Numbered from the stretch's first letter, positions 42,473 through 55,106 are shown. The stretch: 64,000 bases of DNA from Globodera rostochiensis (GCA_018350325.1 JAEVLN010000002.1:5315456-5379455); one strand, 5' to 3'. The notes: generated by a model not told the origin, from the sequence alone. Program-made: numbers and translations.

Positions 42473-42798
42473 AGATTTAAATTTACAATACATTTATATG
42501 AACTTAAATATTTGCTCTGTTATTCATTGTCACTGATTCTTTCCGATTCCCGTCGTGGAACACCATCCCTTAAACATTTTTGTTGGAAATACAACACCCA
42601 TTTATGATTTTTTACTTTACCTGATTTTTGATTTTGCCATAATTTTTGATATATTAACCAATTTTAATTGTTTTTTTTTAAAATAATTTTAATGAATTTT
42701 TGGATTTAGGTGCATTTAGGGTCTATGCGTCGTATTCGGCCGAATCGAAGTTATCACGCTTTTGTCAGCGTAAAGCCTCATCAAAGAGTTTTCCTGTA
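42473..42798. repeat. Segmental duplication, copy A (partner 43,222-43,509)
   Basis: Starts agatt.aaatttacaatac, passes tgtcactgattctttccgat and ends in a 43 bp core (42,756-42,798) containing gtcagcgtaaagcctcatc. The core is identical in copy B, while the preceding part differs by indels. ACGCT and AGCGT at the start of the core can form a 5 bp hairpin around tttgtc. Confidence 0.85.
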
Positions 42799-43000
42799 TT
42801 TATTGAATATCTAATGCTTTTTAGTTGTATAGCTTATATTTAGGTTATTTTCTTTATAAACATTTTAATTTCTTTAAAATATTATCAAATAAATAAACTT
42901 TTGACTATTTTAAAATCTGAATTATGAATGTTAAATAAACATCTCCTTATTTAAATTTTTGCCAAAATGCTGTGAAAGGTTCTGAACCTTCGCTCACTTG

Positions 43001-43032
43001 CGAGTAGTATATAGTGTGAGAAACGCGCGCCC
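43001..43032 (+). repeat. Isolated 31 bp island shared with 58,275-58,305
   Basis: The word agtagtatatagtgt followed three bases later by aaacgcgcg occurs here and at 58,275-58,305 in the same orientation, about 25 of 31 positions alike. Sequence outside the island does not align. It directly follows an inverted word pair, ttcgctcacttgcga. Confidence 0.6.
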
Positions 43033-43221
43033 AAGAACCTTGCGAGTATCCAGAAATTCTGGGTATGTGGTTTAAATATAATTAAATAAATAAAAATTTA
43101 GCAGACATTACAAATATGGGTTGCAGAATGCAGATGTTGGGAAAACGATTTTTTAATATTTACCCACATAACATTTTTCTTATTATACTCCCAGCTCTAT
43201 TATCATTGAGATCAATTTTTT

Positions 43222-43509
43222 AGATTAAATTTACAATACATTTATATGAACTTAAATTTTTGCTCTGTTATTCCATTGTCACTGATTCTTTCCGATTCCG
43301 TCGTGGAACTCCATCTGTTAAACATTTTTGTTGGAAATACAAAACACATTTATGATTTTTTGTTACTTTACCTTATTTGTTTTGGAATTTTTAATCTATT
43401 TTAACCTGGGTTTTCATGTTTTTTAATAATTTTAATGGAATTTTGGGAAAATCGGCTGAATTGATGACGCTTTTGTCAGCGTAAAGCCTCATCAAAGAGT
43501 TTTCCTGTA
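43222..43509. repeat. Segmental duplication, copy B (partner 42,473-42,798)
   Basis: Direct copy about 0.75 kb downstream of copy A, ending in the same 43 bp core at 43,467-43,509. It lacks the island cgtattcggccgaatcgaag seen just before the core in copy A. Confidence 0.85.
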
Positions 43510-45688
43510 ATATTTTTGATTATCAAATGTACGATGCAATAAAGTCTAGCGCTTTGATTAAGCATTGTACAAATCAAACAATTTTAAGGACTTTTAAATA
43601 TTAATTTTAATCACTAAATTGAATTTAAAACATATTAAATTTAAAAAAACAATAGTAATTAAAAATTTTCGAAGGCATAAGGCAAATTAGCACCTTAACG
43701 TTTACTTAATATACATAAATAATAAAATATAAAACTAAAAGAAAAACAGTGATGTGTTAGATTAAAAAAATCTCAAAATAAGTAAGTAAGTACTGACCTA
43801 AATGGCTAAAAAAATCAAGTAACAAAAACCGGGTACCTTAATTTAAATCAATTTAAATTTGTTTAGAATTAAAAAATTAAAAAATAACATTAAACTTTAA
43901 AAAAATGCATACAAAGAATTTCATATTGTGGCACAAGATAAAAAACCAATTTTTAATATAAAAAATAGACCTCAAATTTTGAAGCAAAAAATGCAAACAA
44001 CTTAATTAATAATTACAAAAAACCTACCAGTCTATCTCCGTCAACATCGTTTTCGCATAGCATGTTCATACATTTAATTTTTTTAACTTTAATCCTTTAT
44101 TGATGCCAAAAAATTCAAAAAAGCTCTATTATTTTTGCCCGGTCTGAGCCCTATAACTTTTATATTTGATTAAATATTGTAAAGGTTTTTCTGTTTTCAA
44201 CAAATTCAATCGATTTCAACAGACCAAGATTTTTAACACATTCTGCCGCTAAAATTAATTTATGATTATTTATTTTTTGCATTACAAATCTTTGATCTAG
44301 ATAATTTAAAAATTAAGTATAAAGTAGTTGGAGTCTATTCTTCGCCAATTATATGCTTATTTAAAACTACGTAATATTTGGATATATTTTAATTTATTAT
44401 AGTTATATTTTGTAATTAGAAAGAAATAATCCATTAATCATCAAAAGGGTTTGATTGACCAATGTGCCATAAAGAATGGATGTACTCTTCTGTTTCAATA
44501 ATAATATTGAAATTTAACAAATTGGACCTCATACCTTGTATATAAAGTATTTATTTTAATTTTATATACGGGCTGTTTTAATAAAGCAGGTATGTTAAAA
44601 ATAATATTAACGTACCAAATTTTCTCTCATATTAAAATCCCTGTATTTTTCCGGCACTTTTGTACACATGTGGGTAAAGGCTGCGATTTCAAGGTATAGA
44701 TTACAGAAACTGGTTCAGATTTTTACTATGAAAAAAGTGCTATTTTCAAAATTTTCAGAGACAAAACGGCAACTTTTAAAGTGATGCAATGTAGACAAAC
44801 AAATATCATGAAAAAATAAGAGAACAATTAAGGTTTCAAGTTTTAAAAAAGTGTTTCTAGGGTCTTCGAAGTCCTTAAGTCCAAATTTACAATAAAAATC
44901 TCCGTTAAAATTCTAAATAATATTATCCCGCAAAATAAAAAATTTGAATAAATAACACCTACATGGGTTTAAGGAATTCTTCTAAATTGATTTATTCATC
45001 GTCTTACATGACATGACGTTTCTTATTTAAAAACAAGCTTTATATATTTATTAATCGCACTCTGATTTATCAAAATTTCGGTCAGTTTTTTGTTTTTAAT
45101 GATGAGATGATTAAAAGAATTTAATCTTAAATAATAATTTAATAATTTATAAAAATAATTTATTTCCAGCCTGCTGATGGGAATAATCCTTTAAAGAGGG
45201 GTCTTTTTTTACCAATTCAGAAGACAGTTTACTCTGTTCCTGGCTACACTCTTGTAGGCACTTGCCGTTGCCTTAAATGTAGCTGGCTTAAAGCTGATTT
45301 AATTAAAATCGATGGCATTGATGTTTAGTTTAGAATTTTTATAGTAATAATATTAATTTACAATATTCAATCAATTAATATTTTTCGCTTTTTTTAATTT
45401 TCTTTGAAAAACGATAAGCATTTTGTAATACACAAAGCATAAAAGTTCAAACTTTATCAACTAATTCCACTGACAATCAAATGAATAAACAAAATGTAAT
45501 GATTCAATAGATCCAAGCACTCCTTTGGCACACATGCTCTGGTGGTGAGATAGATGTATTGATCTAATATCCATTATGATCAGGCGATTCATCGTGGTAT
45601 TTATTTTTTGGAGGAGCGATAATATTTAGAGGATTTATGCTCTTTTTGTCAAAAAAATATATTGTTTGAAATAATCATATTTAATGTC

Positions 45689-46042
45689 TAGAGCCAGGAT
45701 TTATATTGACTAAAAACGTGAAATATTGACACAAAAATATTAACCAAAAAACTACAAAATATTGACCAAACCCCCAAAAAGTGCCAAAAATATTGAATTT
45801 CTCTATAGAAATTTGGGGAAAAGTGCCTAAAATATCGAATTTCTTTTATTCTGAAATCCTAGAAGATGGATTTGTTATGGAAAATGAAATATTGATTTAT
45901 TCTCAAAAAGCCAAAATATTGATTTATATTGACTAAAAAGTCGATCTAATTCTAAAATTTCAAAATGAACGCTATTTCTGGGCTTCTCTTGCCCAAACCC
46001 TGTTTGCAAAAAAACATGTAAAACTTGTAAATCCGGGCTCTA
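45689..46042. mobile_element. 354 bp inverted-repeat element with private tattgac-aaaa repeats
   Basis: Left end TAGAGCCAGGATTTATA (45,689-45,705) and right end, read on the minus strand, TAGAGCCCGGATTTACA (46,042-46,026) agree at 15 of 17 positions. The inside is built from degenerate tattgac.aaaaa words of roughly 20 bp. No 8 bp flanking duplication is visible. A TA dinucleotide lies at each outer edge, so a TA target cannot be excluded. Best read as a non-autonomous inverted-repeat element (MITE); the superfamily is uncertain. Confidence 0.6.
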
Positions 46043-48525
46043 ACGATAACTATTTATTAATTGGATAAAAAAATCTGAACATATTTTTGAAAAGGGCATT
46101 TATTTTATAGTTGTTAAGTGTGGTTTTGTGTATATTGTCCATTGGTTTTTTGAACCGCTAAGTATAGAGATGGAAAAAATTTAAATTCCTTAAAATTTTA
46201 CATTATATTGTTTTGTTCGTTAATTATAATGCTTGCCAGCTGGAGCGTGTTGAAAAATCTGAATTTATCTCGTTAATCGCATGATATTAAAAAAATTACC
46301 AAAGAACTCAAACATAATACTTATAATACAACTAACTAATGCTATTTATTGAAAGTTAGCAACTTACGTGGTTGTTTTTTGTAACAACACTTTGTTATAA
46401 ATTTGTTTATGTATAATATAATGTAAAACATAATACATTCCAATTTGTAAGCATATTATTATTGTCAAATTGGTTTATTCGATTAAAAAATTTTTCAGTA
46501 TAATTATTGGCGCTAAAAATAGCGAAACAAGCTCTTCCCGTCAGCATTATAAAATTGTAATAAATAAAAATTAGATTGCTCTAATACCCTTACAAATTTA
46601 TATTAGATAGTTTTTCAATAATAATTGTATTTTTAATAAATTTTTATAGGGATTTTTGAAGTTTATTTTTTTATTTACATTATTCAGCATTCTAGCTTTT
46701 TTAATTGTTACATTTGGAAATTCGTTTGGAAAATTACTTGGAGTCTAAACCTTATGTTTTGGCATTTGTTTTCTATTAAAGTGATTACATTATTAAGAAT
46801 TCTTTCAGCATCCGAAAATGAATTATTATTATTTTTATTTCATTTTTTTAGATTATTGCTTATTTTTTAAGTTTAAAATTTAATACATTTTTGTTAACAT
46901 TTTAGGTATTTACTCAATTAATTTTTTATTTTTAAAATATACATTTTGCAAGAAATATTTTTTGTATTTAGCAGGCAAATTAAATGTTTGTAGTTTTTTG
47001 GTAGGAGCAAATAATTAGCAACATTTATGTTTTATATCAAACAGGTAATAACAAATTTCAAAAAATTACTTTAATTTTATATTAACAATTATTATAAAAA
47101 TGTTTTAGTTAGAAATAAAATTTTTTTTTATGTTTATCATTGTTAAAAAATTGATCATAATAGTCAACGAGCTTCAAAAAGGATAATAGACGGAAAACTG
47201 GTCCATTCGATTACGAGGCAGTACTGAACACTTAGTGGTCTAGTAGGTGACTCTTGGTGATTGTGAATACTTATTAATATTTATTCAAGTGTTGACTTTA
47301 TTATAAATGCATATTCATGGTAAGTATCTTTTTCCCTACCTTTGGTGTTTTTTGAATACACACTCATTTTTTAATATTTTTAAGAAGTTTATTTATTCTT
47401 AACCACAAAAAATTCTTTTTTGTTAATTGATTTTTTTATGAGTCGGACCGTTAAATTTTTCCCGCCCGTTTCTTTGGGATTCCCTGAGCGGAAATTATGT
47501 TGTTTTTTTGAAAGCGAATCTTTCCATTGATTAATTACCATTATTGATCTTCCCGCAATGGATATAATTCATTTGGAAATTCACATAAAATTTTTTTTAT
47601 TATGCTGGTAATGGCAAATGTTGTGTAAAATCATAAAATTTATATTAAAGTGTAATAGTTTTAACAGGCGTTGGCAGAATAGTATTTAAGCGTCGATTGC
47701 ACTCCATCCATTCTAGCTGTCACTTTAAGCACAATGTTTGTGATACGCAGATTAATGTTTTTACACCAATTTTACCAAAGTAACAGTTCTGTAAAATGTT
47801 TCCTGTTTGCTTGTAGATTAGGACCTAGTTTAGTTTTTTTACAACAAAATTGCATTGTTTCTGATGCTTTATTGTAATATTACTATTAAAAGAATAGAGA
47901 AAATGCATCGCTCAAGATGCTTTTTTTTGCAGGGTTTTGGTCCATAAAATTTTTGTAACAGCCATAAATCTGTAAAGCTCTTTTGCAGAACGCTGTGTAG
48001 CATAAATGCTTTTATTACTGCAGCGACGACCGCGTAAATAAAGCAAAATATTTCTTGAGCCCTTTCTTTTCATATTTTCATTTTTGTTTGATTAATAAAT
48101 ATACTGATTAAATTTATTTATATTTAATATTTTATTTTATTTTGATGAACATATTTATTTATTTATCTTTTATATTTAATTTATTTTGAGGAATATATTT
48201 TGCTAGATTTTGAAATTTTATTTTGAATTTTTTAAATTTTTTTTATACTTTTTTGACCATATTATTTATAATTGATGGTCATTTTTGCAAATTCCTACAA
48301 ACTTCGACATATGTGTTCTTACTCCCGGGTCGATTCATGGTCAGCATCAACAATAATACTCTATAACAGATTAAATCCGCCTCTTGTGAAATCTTGTTCA
48401 ATTAATTAATATTAAACTAAAAATATTTTAAATACATTTTTTTAAAAATTTTTACCAAAATAACAAAATTGTTAAGGCAAATAATTTTATTAAAAAACCC
48501 AGTGGTGCAAAAATAAGAAATGAAC

Positions 48526-48653
48526 GGAAGGGAAGAAAGAAAAGAAGGGGGGGGGGGGAAGGAAGGAGAGGAAGAAGAGAGGAAAGGAATGGAGGAGGGG
48601 AAGAATGAATCTAGAGAAAAGGGAGGAAGTGAAGAAAAGGAAAGGAGGAATTG
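48526..48653 (+). repeat. Homopurine tract with G12
   Basis: About 128 bases almost entirely of G and A, uninterrupted from 48,526 to 48,589 and including twelve consecutive G (48,547-48,558). Only a handful of pyrimidines break the rest. Such tracts can form triplex or other non-B structures (known property); function here is unknown. Confidence 0.9.
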
Positions 48654-49210
48654 AACAATTTAAAAAATAAATAATTTAATCTTACAATTCAATCTATTTC
48701 ATTTATTTTATTATTAAAATTGAACATATATTATTCTAACCTTTTTTAAATTTAATTATTTGTTTGCTTTAGAAAACATTCTGCAACGGAAAGTAAGCGA
48801 GTGTTGTTAATCGAAGGGTTATTTTAAAGAACACATCCTAGCTTATTTTGTTATATATTTATTTTCAAAAACATAGTTTTTATATATTTATTATTGTTAT
48901 TATATTTTACACCAATGAATCTTAAAAATAAAAACAGTAAAAACAATATTTTTAATTATTAATTAATTTTTAACGAATAAACATATATATAATACCTCCG
49001 CATTTAAAATATAATCAATAAAAGCTTTATAGTCAATATTAAGAAAAATTAAAAGCTATCACTGAAATGCAAAAATAAGCTTATTTTAAAACGTTTGTTA
49101 ATAAGGAAATTTAAATAATTTTAAATATAAACATATATTAATTGGTTGAAAAATATTTTTTGATTTGCTCAAGTTGTGTTCACCATATTGTGTTCTCAAA
49201 ACAAACGTTG

Positions 49211-49350
49211 CAACCCGGCGGGAACGGGATTCCCCTCGGAAAAGTACGGGATTCCCGTGCCGTATTTTTGAATACCCCTTTCCCTTTCCCGAAAATTATT
49301 TTAGTCTTTTTCCCGTTCCCGTTAACTTATACATTGCCGAATCTTCCCTG
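49211..49350. repeat. Degenerate ggaacggg/ttccc word island
   Basis: Recurring ggaacggg, gattcccc and ttcccgttccc words without a fixed period. The right edge on the minus strand reads CAGGGAAGATTCGGC, again like a hAT-type terminus. No left partner is seen. The 105- and 74-codon frames across it are repeat artefacts. Confidence 0.6.
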
Positions 49351-49589
49351 CCTGGATCGCCACTGTTGGAACAGTTTCTTCATTTATAAATTAAATGAAT
49401 TATTAATGCAATTTAATACAAGAGATTTTTTGCATCGCGCATTTATTTTACTATTTTAAATGGTTTTGAATTAATATTCAGGCTATCTTACAGCGTAAGG
49501 GTTGTACAATTTAAAAAAATAAATAATTTAAACATAATCTTAAAAATATTTATTTATTTTATTGTTAATATTAATATTTGTAACAAAAT

Positions 49590-50335
49590 TTTATTATTTT
49601 AGTTTTTTAAGCCTTTTATTGTTTTAATTTTCGCTTACAAGAAATTTTCTTTGTGATTTTGTTTTTTTATTTATTTTTTAATATTATTGTATCTTGCTGT
49701 AAATAATTAAGTATTGTTTAATAAAAACTACTTTATTAATAAATTATTCTTTATATTTATAATTATAATTTTTTTTCAAAAAATTTGGTAAAAAAATTAT
49801 TTATTAAAAATTTTCAAAGTCTAGTGAAAGTTTTTGCTCGTCAATAATAACTTTTATGAAATATTCATAGAACTCCTGGCATAGCACTGCTTGGCCAACC
49901 AAGCCGTAATATACGGCCGGTGCATCTTGTATTAATTGATTATATTAACGGGTTTTTTGATAAACAAAATTTATTATTGGAATTAGCCGTTTAATACTTT
50001 TTACGATTTAAACTTCTATAGTTTTAACACATTAAATGTCACAAAAATGGTGCACATGTTTAAAAACGTCGGTTTCCAGCAGATATTCGCCTGATCAAAC
50101 CCTATTTTTTTTATAATTAAATTAATGACTTATTACATTTCATTTTACTTGAATTAGGTTTGTATAATCGTGTAAATATGCATGTTGTTATTGCTTCATC
50201 AATTTTGAATTAAATTAAACTTTATATTTTTAACATTAATTAAATTTATTAAACAAATGAAAACAATAAATTTTTCTTCTTATTTCCCCGGAATTGTCTA
50301 TTTGAAGTGCCAGTATTTAATATGTATTTTATATT
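49590..50335 (+). repeat. Repeat family X, copy 1
   Basis: Blocks shared with copies at 61,175-61,832 and 62,817-63,265: tcttgctgtaaataattaag, agtctagtgaaagtttttgc, an island from ctcctggcata to acggtgcatctt, then ttggaattagccgtttaata, and the island gtttccagcagatattc followed by gatcaaa. After that copies 1 and 3 continue together through gtgtaaatatgcatgttg and ttgaagtrccagtatt. Islands are much better conserved than linkers. Confidence 0.85.
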
Positions 50336-50444
50336 GTTTAAATTACACAATCGTCTTCTGATTTAAAATTTATTTTTGAATTTTAAATAATGACTTTATC
50401 TATAAATTCTGTCTTATATAAATTATCAGTAATTTTTGTTTTGT

Positions 50445-51310
50445 ATTTTATTGTTTTATTCATTAATATATTTGATTGAACTTATTTTATTCTTTAGAAC
50501 TCCTGGCCACTTTCGTTTGTAGCCAGAGAATTACACAGACAGAGCTCAGGCTCACGCAAGCCGTTCCGCGCGAACAAACCGCACCCCTCGGAGGGCGCTA
50601 GCGCGCCAACCTGCCAGGACCTTCTCCGCTATATAGTTTCACCAAGTTAAATCTGAAATTAATTTTTATTTAATAATTGCTTAGTAAGTTACTATTATGC
50701 ATTTCAGTCGCAAATAGTGATTTTTATTAAATAATTGGTGTGCGTTTAAAATATTTTTCGATTAATTACAATTTATATTTATTTGCCTTACATACTTAGT
50801 TTTATGATTTATATTATAGACCCAGCACTTATTTAATCATGTTGTTGCACGTTCAAAATTACTTTATGAATGTACGAGGTTAATTCAGTGTTCATAATTT
50901 ATTAACCCACATAAAGGTTCGTATGTTTAATTAAATTTCAAATATTTTAGAAATTTCTAAATTCATTTTACATCTAAAAAATTTATCCGCAGCGCTGCAA
51001 TTAGTTAATGCTACATGTTCAGTCGAATGAGAAATTTTTGAAAAGATTTGGCGACTAACGTTACAATTTTTTCCCATTATTAAATTTTCTCGCGTGTTTT
51101 TTTGCATTATTTGGTTTATTGTAATTTTATTTAAAATGTTTTCTTCCTTTGGTTAATATTCTTATTTGCTTAATTAGATTTAAATCAGTTTTAACCTTGT
51201 CTTTATTTTTATTTTGTATTTTATTGTTTTATTCATTAGTATTATTTCACTGTTTGACTTATTTATTCGTAGCACTCCTGCCATCTTCATTTGTAGCCTG
51301 AGTATTTGTC
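50445..51310 (+). repeat. Direct pair of an island plus its T-rich leader
   Basis: tttgtattttattgttttat leading to an island with actcctg.c and ttcgtttgtagcc (50,445-50,530) recurs as ttcatttgtagcc at 51,210-51,310. The actcctggc word also occurs in family X (49,872 and 61,453), so these may be distant relatives of one family. Confidence 0.6.
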
Positions 51311-53199
51311 CAGATGATCGGAATTGATGAGCTTCGTGACGAATTTGGCGCAAACGAGTGACATTCGACCCACATTAATTAATTTCAGAAATTATTTTTA
51401 AAAATAGTATTATATTTTTCTCCATTTAAACCCTTCTCTTTTTTCTTTTATACTCTGAATTGATATGTGAACTCTGCCTTTTGCTCCCTTCCTATAAGAT
51501 CATATTTATGAGCAGCGGAAGAATGTTAGGCTTAATATAGTCGTGTTTAAATGTTTCTTCTTCAGGATCGACCCATTTAGCAAAGTGTAATTATTTAGAC
51601 TTTTATATTTCGTATTTATCTGATCGAGCAGACATTTCTCTGAAGATGCAAAAGAAATGGGCAATTGATATCGCGCTGAATTATATTTTTTTACTAAGTC
51701 AAATGTTTGGTGCTTAGCAATGAAAAAATAATTTATTCATATTTAATTTAGGCACCACCTTGGTTGTCAAAATTATTCTTTTAATAAATCTTAGTCATTA
51801 TTCACAATCTTTTATTAACTGGCTTTGGTTTTCATATATCTGTAAAGCTGATTGTTTCAAGTTAGTATGCAGTATAACATTCATATAAAAATAAACCAGT
51901 ATTAAACTTTTATAATTTAATTTTAGATAAACGCTAATCAGATAGAATCTAGTACTCAAAAGGTGGCACTTTTAATTTTAAATTTTTTAATATACTTATT
52001 GGCATATTATTATCTTTTACAAATAAATTATATTTATTTGTAATTCCTTTTTTATATATTATCACTCGGTGATTCTGTTAAAATTGTCAACCGCTTTGAA
52101 TCAAATTTTAAAATTTCATTTAGCAACAAGCATTAAAACAATTTTTTATTAATTATTGTTTTATTTTTGGGGAAACTTTACCATCAAAATAAACCCCAAA
52201 TATTCTGTTTCACAAAAGCAAGAAGACGGCATTAGCCAAAACTGGAATGACAGATGCAAAAATAAACAATAAATGCCTAAATTATACAAATAAAAACTGA
52301 GCTACTTCCAGAATTAGTGCTCTCAAATATTTTAACATTCTGAAAACTCATGCTTGGATGGCTCAAATGAAATTTTTTCTGAGGAAAATTCGTGGTAATT
52401 AATACAACATCAGCAATTTATATGAAATATTTTTTCAATTTTCATTGTTATTGTTATTTAAATTAAATGGTTTTAAAATTAAATCGCTCTATGTATAAAA
52501 AAAACATTTTGTTTTATAAATTTACCCCCAAAACACGTGCCTTTGACACACCCAGCGGCTTCTCTAGCGCCATGTTTTTTTAAAGTAAGTTTAATTAAGA
52601 TAAAATATTATATATTTATCTTGTTTTCATCCTGCTTTTGTATTCTAATAGTATCCAGCATAATTGTTTTTTAAATATTGATTTTTCTTATTATAACCGC
52701 TATCCGAACAATGCGCGAAACACAGCGAAATATTTTTTTGGGTGATGTTGTTTTCCCGCTCTCTTTAATAACATGTGTGACTTTTATTTTTTCATAAATT
52801 CGGATATGGCTTTGTCGAAAGTGAAATACATAACCGAATTAGAGAGTAATATTTATATTTTATTTTGTTTCATTGGTTTACTAATTAGTTTAAAAAATTT
52901 ATGTTAAATTTTGAATTTTTTTAAAATTAAATCGAAAATTTTTATTTTAATTACTGTCCCAGCACGTATTTGATCATGTTGTTGCATCATAAATCTTGAA
53001 ATTTCAAGACGTCCTTGAGACTGGCGATTTTTAATAGTTTTGAAAATCTCTATAAAAAATTGTAAATGAATTTTTGTAAATATCATTTTATTGAAAAATT
53101 GACTATAGATATAAGAATTATAAAAAAAATTGCGATGTTTTCCTGCATTTTGTGACATTAAAGTAGTTATTTCAATCTACTTGAACTTCGGGAAATATA

Positions 53200-53640
53200 A
53201 ATAATTTGCATTTTATTAGGCGTTTTAGAGGTGACCGTGCCGACGGACACTTCCGGAAAATTTTAAAGTGTTTTTGGGTTTTATTGTATTTTTTTTTGTT
53301 AATAAAATTGGCAGGAATACACAAGTTTTTAGAATTCAGCTTTACTTCTGGCGGGGGGAGGGGGGTCGGCAGTGCCAAAAAATTTAAAATTTGACTTCAT
53401 TTGACCGGTCAAAATAAGGCATTTTTATGGCAGTTTTTTTAAAGAATTTATTTAGAGATTTGCAACCAAAAACTTTAAATTGTACGAATCAAGAAGGACT
53501 ATTTTCGAGAAACTTCATTTTTCACTTAAAAAATGATAAATTTTTCACATGTAATTTCAAAAAAAAATCACTATTTTATAATTTTTTTGAAAATAAGAAT
53601 CCCCAGCTTCTTCAACCTTGTTATTCGAACACTACATTTG
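53200..53640 (+). repeat. G-tract repeat family, plus-strand copy (partner at 3,307-3,500)
   Basis: An island gtgaccgtgccgacggacac is followed by a G-rich run (53,350-53,371), ggcatttttatgg and the 16-mer agagatttgcaaccaa at 53,454-53,469. The same order is found on the minus strand at 3.3-3.5 kb. The block is less biased than its surroundings. Frames of 62-84 codons here are not protein-like. Confidence 0.45.
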
Positions 53641-53649
53641 GATGTTTGT

Positions 53650-54271
53650 AATATATTCTAATACATTTGCGTCGGTCTCATTATTCCACGTACATGCAGT
53701 TACTTTACGCAAATTGATTAATTAAACAAAGATAGATATATATATACATATTAATTTTAAACCACTAACATCAGTTGTGCATTTTTCCTTGATATTTTAA
53801 GTTATAGTTTATATTTGCGTTTTTATTAATACTTTTATTTAAACATGTAATCAGAATCTTTCTTTTTTAATTAGTATAATTAATTTTGAACACCTCTAGT
53901 AGGAGAAGTGGAATATCTCTTTTGTTGTCAATCTGGTTTATTTTTGAATTAATTATAATATAATACATTTTGTTTTCTTGAATGTGTTAATTATATTTTA
54001 TATATTCATTCTGCATTTTAAATCCAAAAATATTGTTTTATTTTATAGCTTTTTTATAGTTTGGCGTGCCGGTGGTTTAATTGATCTTAATGTGCGAGCT
54101 GGAAAGCTAGTGCCACATTTTTGGAAAGTTAAAATTTCTTAATTGGAAGGGAATTAGGATTTCATGAAATCCGGTCATAAAAAGTTCAAAGATTAAATTT
54201 ATACGTTTTTATCTTAGTCTTTATTTCTTCATTTGATTATCAATTGTTCACTTGACTGGGCTGACATTTTT
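53650..54271 (+). repeat. Segmental duplication, copy 1 (partner 57,275-57,818)
   Basis: Starts aatatattctaatacattt and a nearly identical island gtcggtctcattattccacg, passes acatgtaatcagaatc and gttgtcaatctggtt, and ends with the island tcaattgttcacttgactgg followed by gctgacattttt. The middle of the two copies (about 53,960-54,180) does not align and includes an island, gtgccggtggtttaattgat, unique to this copy. Confidence 0.85.
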
Positions 54272-54364
54272 GCTCCAATTAAATGTTGCATTTTTATAAT
54301 TTTTGTGATAAAAACTAGAAGATTTATCTGAAAAAATTTCTTTGATTTAATAAGTTGTTACATG

Positions 54365-55106
54365 GAGTGGGTATCGTTTTGTTCCCACCGTTTTGTTCCC
54401 ATCGTTTTGTTCCCGCCGTTTTGTTCCCATCGTTTTGTTCCCGGGTCGTTTTGTTCCCGAGTCGTTTTGTTCCCGCCGTTTTGTTCCCGGGTTTGTTTTG
54501 TTCCCAAACACGTTTTACATAAAAAACGTTGCCAAACAAATCTGAAACCGTCACAAATAGTATTTCTTTTATTTAAACATTTGAAAAACTTGCCCGTAAA
54601 TCAGTTGTTAATAGGATAACAAAAATGAGACACTAAAATTAAGAAAATCATCATAACTAGAAAAAATTTGAAGGTTTTTTGGGATATTGAGAAACATTTC
54701 CGGGAGTAATGAAAACAAAAAAATTATGCTTCGGCTTCGGGATCCATAACATAACAACGAGAAATTCCCCGTAGCATCTCAACAATGTTCAGCGGATCAT
54801 ATCGTTCAACCAGTCGGAGTATCTGTGCATCCGCCCTGCGAATTTTCAGCCTTCTTTGGCGGCTCTTCACCCATCACAAAACGTGCAAAAAGGCGTTAAT
54901 TCAAATGTTTAAATAAAAGAAATACTATTTGTGACGGTTTCAGATTTGTTTGGCAACGTTTTTTATGTAAAACGTGTTTGGGAACAAAACAAACCCGGGA
55001 ACAAAACGGCGGGAACAAAACGACTCGGGAACAAAACGACCCGGGAACAAAACGATGGGAACAAAACGGCGGGAACAAAACGGCGGGAACAAAACGTACC
55101 TTCCCC
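54365..55106. mobile_element. Foldback element with minisatellite arms and 8 bp target-site duplication
   Basis: Left arm 54,365-54,585 and right arm 54,900-55,106 are inverted copies of about 210-220 bp. The outer part of each arm is a tandem array of cgttttgttccc units of 14-16 bp; the left arm has about one more unit than the right. The inner part is unique sequence (aaacgttgccaaacaaatc and onward) that is nearly identical between arms. The loop is 54,586-54,899. The 8-mer gttacatg flanks the element exactly on both sides (54,357-54,364 and 55,107-55,114), as expected of a target-site duplication. Drosophila FB elements are a known example of this architecture; 8 bp duplications are also typical of hAT. 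Arm identity implies recent insertion or gene conversion. Confidence 0.85.
54724..54876 (-). other. Coding-like tail inside the foldback loop
   Basis: On the minus strand the loop holds 49 stop-free codons (54,873 down to 54,727) ending in TAA (54,726-54,724), with a TGA just upstream (54,876-54,874). The peptide is charged and balanced (for example QILRLVERYDPLNIVEMLRG), unlike the F/I/K/N-rich noise around it, and there is no suitable ATG at its start. It may be the last exon fragment of a captured host gene or of a transposase. I recognise no family, and a frame this short can occur by chance. Confidence 0.3.

Larger units (their letters stand above)
42280..46000. other. Mixed-bias region, no gene
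   Basis: T-rich from about 42,280 to 43,560, A-rich from about 43,560 to 44,040, then alternating short patches. Islands near 43,000-43,060, 44,450-44,480, 45,170-45,300 and 45,520-45,610. The 45,180-45,300 island is long and of ordinary composition but has no clear reading frame. Nothing else recognised. Confidence 0.55.

Noticed and set aside
49142..49459. 105- and 74-codon overlapping frames
   Set aside because: They cross the ggaacggg/ttccc word island; the reading is repeat-derived.
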